NCBI GenBank assembly: GCA_039808765.1
Contig: JBDHTQ010000009.1
Span: forward strand, 24,208 to 88,207
DNA length: 64,000 nt
DNA from: JBDHTQ01 sp039808765
Lineage (GTDB): Bacteria > Pseudomonadota > Alphaproteobacteria > UBA2400
Reading direction: 5' to 3'
The translations under genes were made by a program, and so were the position numbers. The number at the start of each line of letters is the position of its first letter. Positions within the stretch are counted from its first letter, which is position 1. The notes beneath the pieces were generated by a model, which did not search any database, had not been told where the DNA came from, and saw only the letters and a list, made by a program, of their open reading frames with translations. This document shows positions 10,955-19,850 of the stretch, in pieces.

Positions 10955-12487
10955 TTATCCCTGTGCAGTGGGCTTTAGGGTGGGGAACAGCAGCACATCG
11001 CGAATGGTTAGGCAATTGGTCATGATCATGACCAGACGATCAATCCCAATTCCGAGACCGCCGGTAGGGGGCAACCCGTATTCCAGCGCGGTAACATAAT
11101 CGCTGTCGACACGTTGGGCTTCCTGATCTCCGTCTTCGCGTTGCTGCAGTTGATCCATAAAGCGGGCCATTTGGTCTTGCGGGTCTGTGAGTTCAGAGAA
11201 GGCGTTGGCGATCTCCCATTTCATGCAGAAGGTTTCAAAACGTTCGGTCAAGCGCGCATCGGTTTTATGGGGCTTGGCAAACGGCGAAATATCCCGGGGT
11301 TGATCAATCACGTGGACGGGCTGGGTGATGGAAGGTTCGACTTTTTCCCCAAAAACTTTTTCCACACATTGCCCCCAATTTTCCTTGCCGGTAATTTCAG
11401 GACATTGGGTGCGGGCGATGCGCCGTGCTTCGTTGATGTCGGTAATGGCCAGGAAATCAATGCCGGTCGCTTCCTTTACCAGCTCTGTCATTGCAGCACG
11501 ACGGAACGGCGGCTTGAAGCTGATGGTTTGGCCATTAAACACCACTTGATCCGAGCCGGTGGCCGCAATGGCTGCTGCCTGAATAAGTGTTTCAGCCAAT
11601 TCGATCATGCCTTCATAGTCGGTGTAGGCTTGATAGGCCTCGAGCATCGTAAACTCAGGGTTATGGCGGGTGCTGATGCCTTCATTGCGGAAGTTGCGTC
11701 CCAGCTCGAACACGCGTTCGGACAAGCCGCCAACAATCAAGCGCTTAAGGTAAAGCTCAGGCGCAATACGCATGTAAAGATCAATATCGAGCGCGTTGTG
11801 ATGGGTCACAAACGGTTCGGCCATGGCCCCACCGGGGATGACTTGCAACAGCGGTGTTTCAACTTCCAGAAAACCGCGCTCGGTTAAAATATCACGAATG
11901 CGGCGCAGGATTTTTGAACGGGAACGAAAAACATCGCGGCTTTCTTCGTTCATGATCAGATCAAGATAACGTTGACGATAGCGGGCTTCGGTATCGGATA
12001 GACCATGAAACTTATCCGGCAGCGGCAACAGTGTTTTAGAAAGCAAAACAAGTTGCTGTGCGTTGATCGTGAGCTCTCCGCGCTTTGTGCGGCGAATGGT
12101 GCCTTCCACACCGATCAGATCGCCAATGTCGAGATGCTCCAGCAGCGTTTGCCCCTCGGTTGAAAGGGTATCCTTATGGCAAAAAACCTGAATTTTTCCG
12201 CTTACATCATGTAAATCGATGAACATGCCCGAATTACGCAAGGCCCGAATACGGCCCGCCATGCGCACGTGATCGGTGGTGGCCACATCGTCGGCGAGGT
12301 CTTTATACCGCTCAAGCAAATCGTGCGCGCGATCTTTAACGTCATATTTATAAGGATAGGGGTTAATGCCCAAGCTCTTTATCTTTTCCAGCTTGGCAAT
12401 GCGGTTGTCGCGCAGGCGCATTTCGGCGTCGCTGCGATCGGAGGCCAATTCTGTCTGAAGATCAGGCAGTGCTGTAGGGCTTGTCAT
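10955..12487 (-). CDS. lysS: Lysyl-tRNA synthetase, class II
   Basis: 510 residues, the usual LysS length. An N-terminal OB-fold anticodon-binding domain (about 70-170, with GRIRALRNSGMF) is followed by the class II catalytic core: motif 1 near RGFLEVETP, motif 2 RNFRNEGISTRHNPEFTMLE, and motif 3 GGLGIGIDRLVM. It charges tRNA-Lys in the cytoplasm. xerC lies 76 bp upstream on the same strand; in the gap is a small palindrome with two GANTC sites. Confidence 0.97.
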   Translation of the reverse strand: MTSPTALPDLQTELASDRSDAEMRLRDNRIAKLEKIKSLGINPYPYKYDVKDRAHDLLERYKDLADDVATTDHVRMAGRIRALRNSGMFIDLHDVSGKIQVFCHKDTLSTEGQTLLEHLDIGDLIGVEGTIRRTKRGELTINAQQLVLLSKTLLPLPDKFHGLSDTEARYRQRYLDLIMNEESRDVFRSRSKILRRIRDILTERGFLEVETPLLQVIPGGAMAEPFVTHHNALDIDLYMRIAPELYLKRLIVGGLSERVFELGRNFRNEGISTRHNPEFTMLEAYQAYTDYEGMIELAETLIQAAAIAATGSDQVVFNGQTISFKPPFRRAAMTELVKEATGIDFLAITDINEARRIARTQCPEITGKENWGQCVEKVFGEKVEPSITQPVHVIDQPRDISPFAKPHKTDARLTERFETFCMKWEIANAFSELTDPQDQMARFMDQLQQREDGDQEAQRVDSDYVTALEYGLPPTGGLGIGIDRLVMIMTNCLTIRDVLLFPTLKPTAQG

Positions 12488-12562
12488 TTTATCGTCCTGT
12501 AGGTTAGAGTGAACGGCATATCTTTGCCTATCTGATTCAAAAGAATCAACATAAAAGAGTTT

Positions 12563-13495
12563 TTATTGTGATGACTTTATAGATGTAATGCGATTACGAG
12601 GATGCGCTTTGGCATGAATACGTTTTAACCCTTCCATCTCTACGTCGGTGTAACGTTGGGTGGTGCTGAGAGATTGATGACCCAAGAGCTCTTGTACAAC
12701 GCGCAAATCGGCGCCTTCTTTTAACAGGTGCGTGGCAAAACTATGGCGTAACGCGTGTGGTGTAGCAAAATCTGGTAATCCGGTCTGTGCGCGCAAAAGA
12801 CGCATTTGTCGCTGCGCTACACCAGGATTAAGCGCGTTTCCGCGTTTACCAATAAAGAGTGGAGCATCGGCGGTTGGTTCAATCTGGCGCTGATCGAGCC
12901 AAGCGTTAAGGGTGTCGCGCACGGCGGGTAAAAGTGGGACACGTCGCTGCTTTTTTCCCTTGCCCGTGATTCTTAAAACTGGCTCACGAACATCGTATAC
13001 CTTAAGAGATAAAGCTTCGGCCAAGCGTAAGCCTGCGCCATAGAGTAGTGTCAACAAAGCTGTATCGCGGGCGTTTGTCCATGAATCATGTGTTAATGTA
13101 GGCGAGCTAAGCAGGCGTTGAGTTTCGGCTTCACTGAGCGGATGAGGGAGAGGCGGTGGATTCTTTGGCCGTCTTAACAATGAAAGTGCAGGATTACTTT
13201 GTCCGCTTTGTCGTTCCAGCCATCGGTAAAAACTGCGCAAAGTAGAGGTGGCGCGTGCACGTGACGCAGCTGCCAATCCTTTTTGCGCCAAAGCAGACAG
13301 CCAGCTACGAAAAGTGGAAAGATCAAGTGCTATCAGCGCCTGTTGTTGAAGGGGGCCTTCGCCCAAATGCGCTTGTGTAAATTGAACAAAAGCCAATAAG
13401 TCTTGTCGATAGTTGCGGATCGTAAGAGCAGAATAGCGTCGCTCGTTGCGCAGTGCATCCAACCAGTTTACCATGCATTCTGGTAACTCAGTCAT
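12563..13495 (-). CDS. xerC: Tyrosine recombinase XerC
   Basis: 310 residues. An N-terminal SAM-like DNA-binding domain (LTIRNYRQDLLAF) is followed by the catalytic domain with the full R-K-H-R-H-Y set: Arg in GAGLRLAEAL, Lys in GKGKKQR, HALRHSFATH, LGHQSLSTTQRYTDV. XerC acts with XerD at dif to resolve chromosome dimers. It lies 12 bp after the DUF484 gene; DUF484 next to xerC is a conserved pairing in proteobacteria and supports XerC over XerD or an integrase. Confidence 0.92.
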   Translation of the reverse strand: MTELPECMVNWLDALRNERRYSALTIRNYRQDLLAFVQFTQAHLGEGPLQQQALIALDLSTFRSWLSALAQKGLAAASRARATSTLRSFYRWLERQSGQSNPALSLLRRPKNPPPLPHPLSEAETQRLLSSPTLTHDSWTNARDTALLTLLYGAGLRLAEALSLKVYDVREPVLRITGKGKKQRRVPLLPAVRDTLNAWLDQRQIEPTADAPLFIGKRGNALNPGVAQRQMRLLRAQTGLPDFATPHALRHSFATHLLKEGADLRVVQELLGHQSLSTTQRYTDVEMEGLKRIHAKAHPRNRITSIKSSQ

Positions 13496-13507
13496 GGCGT
13501 GTATCGC

Positions 13508-14197
13508 TCATAATGTATGAGCGCCCTCATGATCGAAGTGATGAATAATACGCACCACGATACCTCCCAAAAAGGCGATAAAATCAGTGCCTTGATCAGG
13601 ATGGAACCACTCGGGGTCATTGCTTCCAAAGGATAATAGCCCTGATTTTTTGCCTATCTCTAAACGAACCAAGGCGACCGAGCGTATAGCCGCAGAATGT
13701 TGACCCAAAAGTTCTGGCATTGGTTTTGCGTGTGCGCACAACATGGCATCAGCGGGGCCTAGCCAGCTTTCAATCGTGCTGTCAGGTAAAGAAAGAATAG
13801 AAGGGGGTGTTTTTGTGTTTTCTAACGCCAGTTGAGCACAATCGATTGAGCAGAGTGAGGGGATATCTTTTTGAACAATGTGCCCCAGTTCTTCAAGCGA
13901 GCGGGCTTCCATCAACCGTAAAGCCGTGGCATGCAGGCGGGTGAGGCTTATATCATTCTCATGACCTGCGGTAATGAGTGAGTGTTGAGAATCGCGCAAA
14001 GCTTGCACCTGCATTTTCAAGCGCTGTACCATAAAACTTTGAAAATCACTTACCCCTTCGCCAAACGGGCGGGCCGGTAAAGAAAGTTTCGTAATCAAAT
14101 CAGGATAACGTACTAGAAAATCAGGGTGATTCTGAAGATACTGAACAATGTCTTTTTCATCGAGTGCCAATTCGGCATGTTGAGGGTGGGACGTCAT
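13508..14197 (-). CDS. DUF484 family protein
   Basis: About 229 residues. The start VVQYLQNHPDFL-like block (IVQYLQNHPDFLVRYPDLI), a short coiled coil around residues 55-75, and a C-terminal GAF-like domain fit DUF484. The molecular role is unknown, but the gene is usually next to xerC. ATG 14197 is preferred because GGGAG lies about 11 bases upstream; an in-frame ATG at 14230 has no ribosome site and would add eleven residues. The gene is divergent from priA. Confidence 0.82.
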   Translation of the reverse strand: MTSHPQHAELALDEKDIVQYLQNHPDFLVRYPDLITKLSLPARPFGEGVSDFQSFMVQRLKMQVQALRDSQHSLITAGHENDISLTRLHATALRLMEARSLEELGHIVQKDIPSLCSIDCAQLALENTKTPPSILSLPDSTIESWLGPADAMLCAHAKPMPELLGQHSAAIRSVALVRLEIGKKSGLLSFGSNDPEWFHPDQGTDFIAFLGGIVVRIIHHFDHEGAHTL

Positions 14198-14274
14198 GAT
14201 GGGTTTATCTCCCAAATGAAGGTTGAACATTTAAGCTAGCCCAATTTGTCTGCTCTGCGCTATACCTTGTAACC

Positions 14275-16509
14275 ATGCCGCCGCCATTCGACAATAAGTC
14301 AAAATCAAATTTAACCGATTTTTTGATCGGTGTACTGTTGCCGCTTCCATTTAACGAGCCTTTTACTTATTGTCAGGTTCGAGGTGAGAACGAGCAAAAT
14401 GCGGTCAGGCTGGGTGCTTATGTGATTGTTCCTTTTGGAAAATCAGAGAAAGTTGGTGTGGTTTGGTCGTTAAATGCATCAACGTCTGTTCCCTTGGAAA
14501 AAGTCAAACCCATCACGCGCCTTATTGCGGCTCCCCCTATGGATGAGCAGCTGCGTACATTTATAGAGTGGGTCAGTCGTTATACGCTGCAGCCTCTTGG
14601 TCTCATTTTGAAACAGGCATTAACCATTGACAGTGCACGCGAAGCCCCTACCCAAACTGTTTATCAGGGGGTGTCGAATGTTCAGTTGGCTCCCCATCAG
14701 CGACTTACCCCTTTACAAGAGCAGCTCTATGAAAAAATAAAAAACGGCGACGCTCATACACTGACTGAATGGACAAAAATATTACATTGCAGTGCCGCGA
14801 CCCTCAATCGATTGCGCGAGCGCGGGTTGTTGGTCGCCCATACGCAAGCGCGCGACGACGCATTTGTTCAATCATCTGTTGCAATGAGTCCCATCACATT
14901 GTCGCCATCTCAACAGCACGCTGCGAATACCCTTATTGCCGATGTGACAGCTGCGCGCTTTCATGTCAATGTGCTGGAGGGAGTAACCGGATCGGGCAAA
15001 ACAGAAGTTTTTTGCGAAGCTGTTCGCGCTGCTCTGCAGGCGCAACAGCAAGTTTTAGTTCTCATGCCGGAAATCGCGCTTTCAGTTCAAATGCTTGATC
15101 GGTTTGAGCGTTTACTTGGTGTAACTCCGGTTGCGTGGCATTCTGATTTATCATCATCTGCGCGGCGAAAAGCATGGCGCGCCATTGCGCAAGGGGAAGC
15201 TGGATTGGTGATTGGTGCACGTTCATCTCTCTTTCTTCCGTTTAAAAACCTAGGCTTAATCGTTGTCGACGAAGAGCATGAAGGCGCCTACAAACAAGAA
15301 GAAGGCGTAAATTATCATGCACGTGATATGGCCATTGTGCGGGCGCGCTTGTTGAATATTCCAATTATTTTATGTTCAGCAACACCTTCAATCGAGACGG
15401 TCGTGAATGTGCAAGAAGGACGCTATCATTCGGTCAGCCTGCCAGAACGTCATGCGGGGGCCTTGCTGCCAGCCATTACATTGGTTGACTTATTAAAAAA
15501 TAAACCACCAAGAGGTCGTTGGTTGGCCGAGCCAACTTTATGCGCAATTCAAGAAACGTTAGCACGCAAAGAGCAGGTTTTGCTTTTTCTTAATCGCCGT
15601 GGCTATGCTCCACTTACCTTATGTCGCACGTGTGGTTTTCGTTTGATGTGTCCGCATTGTACTGCGTGGATGGTTGAACATCGCATGGGTGATAAAGCCG
15701 GATTTTTACAATGTCATCATTGTGGATATCGACAAAAACTTCCAAAGACATGCCCACAATGTCATGATGAAGAAAGTTTTGTGGCGTGCGGTCCCGGCGT
15801 CGAACGATTGGAAGAAGAAGTGGCACAACTTTTTCCTGATGCCAAACGTTTGATTGTTACAAGCGATACGCTCACCTCATGGAAGCACGTACAAGACGCG
15901 CTGCACAAGATGTCCGAGCGTGAATATGACATGATGATCGGCACGCAAATTGTTGCCAAAGGTCACCATTTTCCTTACCTCACGTTGGTGGTTGTGGTCG
16001 ATGCTGATCTTGGTTTGGATGGCGGCGATATGCGCGCTGCTGAACGCACCTTTCAGATTTTACAGCAGGTGAGTGGTCGTTCAGGACGTGCAGAACACCC
16101 CGGAAGTGTGATTCTGCAGACACACTGTGTAGACAATTTTATTTTTGATTTTCTCCAAAAAAATGATCGCGAAGGATTTCTTGATCACGAAATTGCAATT
16201 CGTCAAACCCATCATTGGCCGCCATTCTCACGTTTGGCAGCGCTTATTGTAAGTGGAAAAAATTTGATCAATGTTGAAATTGCAGCGAAAGAAATCCGCA
16301 TAAAATGGCCAGAACTTGACGGTGTTGAAATTTTCGGCCCCAGTCCTGCACCGTTGGCAAAATTAAAAGATGATCATCGTATGAGATTGTTGGTCCGATG
16401 CGATCGCGGACAAAAAATACAAACTGTTTTGATTGATGCGCTTGCATCATGCCGACTTCCGAAAGGTGTGGACTTGAAAATCGTTATCGACCCGTTTACC
16501 TTTTTATGA
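14275..16509 (+). CDS. priA: Primosomal replication protein N' (PriA helicase)
   Basis: 744 residues, full length. An N-terminal 3'-DNA-binding domain (VLLPLPFNEPFTY) is followed by a superfamily 2 helicase core with Walker A GVTGSGKTE (near residue 237) and DEEH box VVDEEHEGAYKQEEG. A zinc-binding insert has paired cysteines in CRTCGFRLMCPHC, CHHCG and CPQC, and GRSGRAEHPG is motif VI. PriA restarts stalled replication forks by loading DnaB. Start ATG 14275 gives the usual N-terminus. Confidence 0.96.
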   Translation: MPPPFDNKSKSNLTDFLIGVLLPLPFNEPFTYCQVRGENEQNAVRLGAYVIVPFGKSEKVGVVWSLNASTSVPLEKVKPITRLIAAPPMDEQLRTFIEWVSRYTLQPLGLILKQALTIDSAREAPTQTVYQGVSNVQLAPHQRLTPLQEQLYEKIKNGDAHTLTEWTKILHCSAATLNRLRERGLLVAHTQARDDAFVQSSVAMSPITLSPSQQHAANTLIADVTAARFHVNVLEGVTGSGKTEVFCEAVRAALQAQQQVLVLMPEIALSVQMLDRFERLLGVTPVAWHSDLSSSARRKAWRAIAQGEAGLVIGARSSLFLPFKNLGLIVVDEEHEGAYKQEEGVNYHARDMAIVRARLLNIPIILCSATPSIETVVNVQEGRYHSVSLPERHAGALLPAITLVDLLKNKPPRGRWLAEPTLCAIQETLARKEQVLLFLNRRGYAPLTLCRTCGFRLMCPHCTAWMVEHRMGDKAGFLQCHHCGYRQKLPKTCPQCHDEESFVACGPGVERLEEEVAQLFPDAKRLIVTSDTLTSWKHVQDALHKMSEREYDMMIGTQIVAKGHHFPYLTLVVVVDADLGLDGGDMRAAERTFQILQQVSGRSGRAEHPGSVILQTHCVDNFIFDFLQKNDREGFLDHEIAIRQTHHWPPFSRLAALIVSGKNLINVEIAAKEIRIKWPELDGVEIFGPSPAPLAKLKDDHRMRLLVRCDRGQKIQTVLIDALASCRLPKGVDLKIVIDPFTFL

Positions 16510-16569
16510 GATAGCTAAATGCCATCGAGGCACAAATGTGTCTCAATACACAACTATTATCGGGAGCTT

Positions 16570-17073
16570 ATGATGGTTACGACGACGACAGTAAAGAAAG
16601 CACCCTCGACAGCGAAGAAGGCAACAGTTGCCACAAAGGCAAAGCCCGCTGCGAAGGCCACAACTACTGCTGCAAAGAAAACAGCTACAGCAACAGTGAA
16701 AAAAACAACAACAGCCGCAGCCAAGAAGCCTGTAGCTGTTAAGAAGACAACAACAGCAGCTGCCAAGAAGCCTGTTGCTGTTAAGAAGACAACAACAGCC
16801 GCAGCCAAGAAACCTGTAGCTGTTAAGAAGACAACAACAGCTGCTGCCAAGAAGCCGGTTGCTGCTAAGAAGACAACAACAGCCGCAGCCAAGAAGCCTG
16901 TAGCTGCTAAGAAGACAACAACAGCCGCAGCCAAGAAACCTGTAGCTGTTAAGAAGACAACAGCAAAAAAAGCTGCTGCTCAAAAACAATCAAACAAATC
17001 AACCACAGCGAAGACCAAAACAGCGTCGCGCAGCACGAAATCTTCAGCGAAGAAGACAATTTCCAAGAAGTAA
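16570..17073 (+). CDS. Histone H1-like lysine/alanine-rich DNA-binding protein
   Basis: About 167 residues made nearly entirely of Lys, Ala, Thr, Pro and Val. Six copies of a 14-residue unit (KKTTTAAAKKPVAV, with VAA variants) fill the middle, with similar degenerate sequence on both sides. Such tails resemble eukaryotic H1 and bacterial AlgP/Hc1-type proteins, which bind DNA non-specifically and compact the nucleoid. ATG 16570 follows GGGAG; ATG 16573 is the next codon and equally possible. A strong double terminator follows. Composition, rather than homology, supports the call. Confidence 0.75.
   Translation: MMVTTTTVKKAPSTAKKATVATKAKPAAKATTTAAKKTATATVKKTTTAAAKKPVAVKKTTTAAAKKPVAVKKTTTAAAKKPVAVKKTTTAAAKKPVAAKKTTTAAAKKPVAAKKTTTAAAKKPVAVKKTTAKKAAAQKQSNKSTTAKTKTASRSTKSSAKKTISKK
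16699..16950 (+). repeat. Six tandem 42-bp repeats inside the H1-like gene
   Basis: Each unit encodes KKTTTAAAKKPVAV or its VAA variant. Units differ mainly at synonymous positions (gcc/gct, gta/gtt), so copy number could change by slippage or recombination without breaking the frame. Confidence 0.9.
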
Positions 17074-17087
17074 TGTGATTGATTATC

Positions 17088-17147
17088 AGCCGCTTACATT
17101 GTAGGCGGCTTTTTAAAACCCCGTAATTTTATTGCGGGGTTTTTTTA
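17088..17147 (+). terminator. Two consecutive rho-independent terminators
   Basis: First hairpin AGCCGC-N11-GCGGCT with T4 (17088-17114); second CCCCG-loop-CGGGG with T7 (17119-17146). Together they end the H1-like gene. Confidence 0.85.
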
Positions 17148-17332
17148 TTGGTGCATCACACCAAAAAAATGACATTTCTCATGAATGTTGCTGCGCTTTG
17201 GTTTTGTTGAAGAAGTATTAATGCTCTGATCGATCTTACTTAAATAATAAAATGCTTCTACGCGTTGATGGGTAATTTACATTTTATTAGTCATTGTTGG
17301 CAAAACTAAATCCAGCATTAAAGGAGCACCCC

Positions 17333-18037
17333 ATGAAGAAAACAGTAACCGATGCCGCCGCCGCGCTGGTAGATCATCTACATGATGATATGACGATCAT
17401 GGCTGGGGGGTTTGGGCTTTGCGGTATTCCTGAAAATCTTATCGCGGCTATTCGTGCAAGCGGTGTAAAAGGGTTAACCGTCATCTCTAACAATGCGGGA
17501 GTTGATGGTTTTGGTTTGGGCTTGTTGTTAGAGTCGCGACAGATCAGGAAGATGGTTTCATCCTATGTTGGTGAAAACAAGCTTTTTGAGCAGCTTTATT
17601 TATCGGGTGAGCTGGAGTTAGAGTTTAATCCGCAAGGAACGTTAGCCGAGCGTATTCGTGCAGGCGGGGCAGGAATTCCCGCATTTTATACCAAAACTGG
17701 TTTTGGTACGTTGGTGGCAGAAGGTAAAGAAGTGCGTGAGTTCGATGGTGAGTTATATGTCATGGAAAAAGCCCTTAGGGCTGATCTGGCGATTATTAAA
17801 GCATTGAAGGGTGATGAAGAGGGTAACTTGATTTATCGTAAAACCGCACGTAATTTCAATCCGATGATGGCAACTGCAGCGGCTTATACTGTGGCAGAGG
17901 TTGAGCAATTAGTGCCCGTAGGAGCGCTTGATCCTGATGCTGTGCATACCCCTGGGATTTTTGTTAATAGCATCTTTGAAGGCAAGAATTACGAGAAGCG
18001 GATTGAGAAAAAAACTAACCGTCCAAAAGCGGCATAA
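17333..18037 (+). CDS. scoA: 3-oxoacid CoA-transferase, subunit A
   Basis: About 234 residues. The glycine-rich GGFGLCGIPENL and NNAGVDGFGLGLLL blocks and FNPQGTLAERIRAGGAGIPAFYT are typical of subunit A. With subunit B it moves CoA from succinyl-CoA to acetoacetate or another 3-oxoacid, for ketone or polyhydroxybutyrate use. ATG 17333 is chosen because AAAGGAGCACC lies just before it. The subunit B gene follows 45 bp later. A acetate-CoA transferase with broader substrate range is the main alternative. Confidence 0.92.
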   Translation: MKKTVTDAAAALVDHLHDDMTIMAGGFGLCGIPENLIAAIRASGVKGLTVISNNAGVDGFGLGLLLESRQIRKMVSSYVGENKLFEQLYLSGELELEFNPQGTLAERIRAGGAGIPAFYTKTGFGTLVAEGKEVREFDGELYVMEKALRADLAIIKALKGDEEGNLIYRKTARNFNPMMATAAAYTVAEVEQLVPVGALDPDAVHTPGIFVNSIFEGKNYEKRIEKKTNRPKAA

Positions 18038-18082
18038 CGTTTAAACATAACAATCATCCGATTACATCGGGAGGAATTCAAT

Positions 18083-18736
18083 ATGGCATGGACACGAGAT
18101 GAATTGGCTCAGCGCGCGGCACAAGAGCTGCGAGATGGATATTATGTTAATCTGGGTATCGGCATCCCCACGCTGGTGGCCAACCTGATCCCGGAGGGTA
18201 TGACTGTCACCTTGCAAAGTGAAAATGGACTTTTAGGCATTGGTCCGTTTCCCTATGAAGGGGAAGAAGATCCTGATCTTATCAATGCAGGCAAGCAAAC
18301 CATTACAGCGCTTGAAAACTCCAGTTTTTTCTCAAGTGCTGATAGTTTTGCAATGATCCGCGGCGGGCATATTGATCTGTCTATCTTGGGCGCCATGCAG
18401 GTTTCTGCGAGCGGTGATTTGGCCAACTGGATGGTCCCGGGAAAAATGGTCAAAGGAATGGGTGGCGCGATGGATCTGGTGGCCGGGGTCAAGCAGGTGG
18501 TGGTGGTCATGGAGCACACTACAAAAGAGGGTGATGCAAAGTTTCTGTCGCAGTGTGATCTGCCTTTAACAGGGAAGGGTGTGGTTGATTTATTGATTAC
18601 GGATTTGGCTGTCTTTAAAATCAGCGAGGGCAGTGCAACATTGATTGAACTTGCACCCAATGTTACGCTTGATGAAGTGCAAGCGAAAACAACAGCCCCT
18701 TATTTGGTTTCTCCTGCGCTTAAGGTGCAGGCATAG
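18083..18736 (+). CDS. scoB: 3-oxoacid CoA-transferase, subunit B
   Basis: 217 residues. The NLGIGIPTLVAN motif and the catalytic glutamate in SENGLLGIGPF are present; this Glu forms the covalent CoA thioester. Forms the active enzyme with the product of the preceding gene. Ribosome site GGGAGG is seven bases before the ATG. An inverted repeat beyond the stop probably ends the operon. Confidence 0.93.
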   Translation: MAWTRDELAQRAAQELRDGYYVNLGIGIPTLVANLIPEGMTVTLQSENGLLGIGPFPYEGEEDPDLINAGKQTITALENSSFFSSADSFAMIRGGHIDLSILGAMQVSASGDLANWMVPGKMVKGMGGAMDLVAGVKQVVVVMEHTTKEGDAKFLSQCDLPLTGKGVVDLLITDLAVFKISEGSATLIELAPNVTLDEVQAKTTAPYLVSPALKVQA

Positions 18737-18828
18737 TATTCGTCATTGCTGGTTTACGAGGGCAAATCCTGAAAGGTGGCATCGAATGAGGCCATCTTTG
18801 ACAATGTATTTACGTTAAAGAATAAAAC

Positions 18829-18859
18829 AGAGCGCGCCTGACTTTAGGAGATGCGCTCT
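18829..18859. terminator. Possible bidirectional terminator
   Basis: Arms AGAGCGC (18829-18835) and GCGCTCT (18853-18859), with inner pairing CCT/AGG. It lies between the convergent scoB and DUF808 genes and overlaps the DUF808 stop codon. T-runs are weak on both sides. Confidence 0.45.
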
Positions 18860-19835
18860 AGTGAAGTTTTTTCATCACTTTTTTGACAAGAGGGAGGTGT
18901 GAAAAAATGAAGATTGCAATGCCTGTACTTAGTGCGAGGCTCATCTCCAAGGTGATACTCACCAACCCCTGGAGGCCATGCGGGGCGAGGCTTTCCCAAT
19001 GATGGAATATTTCTGTTAAGCCCAATCCACCCATCAACAAGTGGCCACCTACGCCTAACATTGCAATCGTTCCAACCAATGCGATTGTTTTAATCAAGAA
19101 GGGTGTTGCAGACAGAATGCTCTGACCAAATCGAATCAGGAATCTTGAACGCATGTTTTCTGCCGGGCGATCTATTAACCAACCACCCCAGTTATCCAAG
19201 CGCACCAGCATTAAAACTGCACCATATACGCCCACAGTCATGATGACGGATAAAAAGCCGAGCACACATGCTTTCATCCATAAGGAGAGGGAAGTGAGCT
19301 GACTCAGTGAAAGCACGATAATTTCAGCGGATAAGACAAAATCCGTACGCACGGCTCCCTTGACGCGCTCTGCTTCATACTGTTCAGGAGACAGTGGGGC
19401 AAGCGGGTTTTCTTCTTTCAACTCTTTGTCGGTGTGCTTGACGAGATGAAAAGCTTCCAAAACGGTTTCGGCCCCTTCAAAGGCCAAGTAAGCACCACCA
19501 ATAGCTAATAGAATAGGGAGTAAAAATCCAGCATAAGTAGAAAGAATAAGTGCCAAAATTACAAGAATAATTTTGTTTTTGAAGGAACCACGTGCCACGG
19601 CGAGAATGATTTTAACTTCCCGCTCTTGGCGAACATCCACCATCGTCGAGACGGTTGTTACGGCGACATCATCAGCCACAATCGCCATCGAATCTACCGA
19701 GGCCTTGGCCGACATTTTTGCGATTGTGTGAACACTGCTTGATCCGCTTTTAAGCATCAAAGCCGACTGTTTGGCAATGTCATCCGCGATAACTGACATA
19801 TCGCGCAAGAGCGTTAAAAAACCGGCAACGGCCAT
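18858..19835 (-). CDS. DUF808 family membrane protein (YedI-like)
   Basis: 325 residues. The opening GFLTLLRDMSVIADDIA and the block ADDVAVTTVSTMVDVRQEREVKIILAVARGSFKNKIILVI match the DUF808 family, inner-membrane proteins of unknown function. Several membrane segments follow, with GGAYLAFEGAETVLE. It lies 15 bp after the DprE2-like gene on the same strand, so it may be read through from the arabinose operon, though a functional link is unproven. Confidence 0.85.
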   Translation of the reverse strand: MAVAGFLTLLRDMSVIADDIAKQSALMLKSGSSSVHTIAKMSAKASVDSMAIVADDVAVTTVSTMVDVRQEREVKIILAVARGSFKNKIILVILALILSTYAGFLLPILLAIGGAYLAFEGAETVLEAFHLVKHTDKELKEENPLAPLSPEQYEAERVKGAVRTDFVLSAEIIVLSLSQLTSLSLWMKACVLGFLSVIMTVGVYGAVLMLVRLDNWGGWLIDRPAENMRSRFLIRFGQSILSATPFLIKTIALVGTIAMLGVGGHLLMGGLGLTEIFHHWESLAPHGLQGLVSITLEMSLALSTGIAIFIFSHLPLVKKVMKKLH

Positions 19836-19850
19836 GGTATCATCTGTCCT

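Noticed and set aside
12563..13495. Phage or integron integrase
   Set aside because: The tyrosine recombinase next to DUF484 and without any mobile genes or att repeats is best explained as chromosomal XerC.
16543..16989. Two long minus-strand frames (Cys/Leu-rich and Ala/Val-rich) opposite the H1-like gene
   Set aside because: They are shadows of the 42-bp repeats; codon meaning follows from the opposite-strand Lys/Ala/Thr codons.
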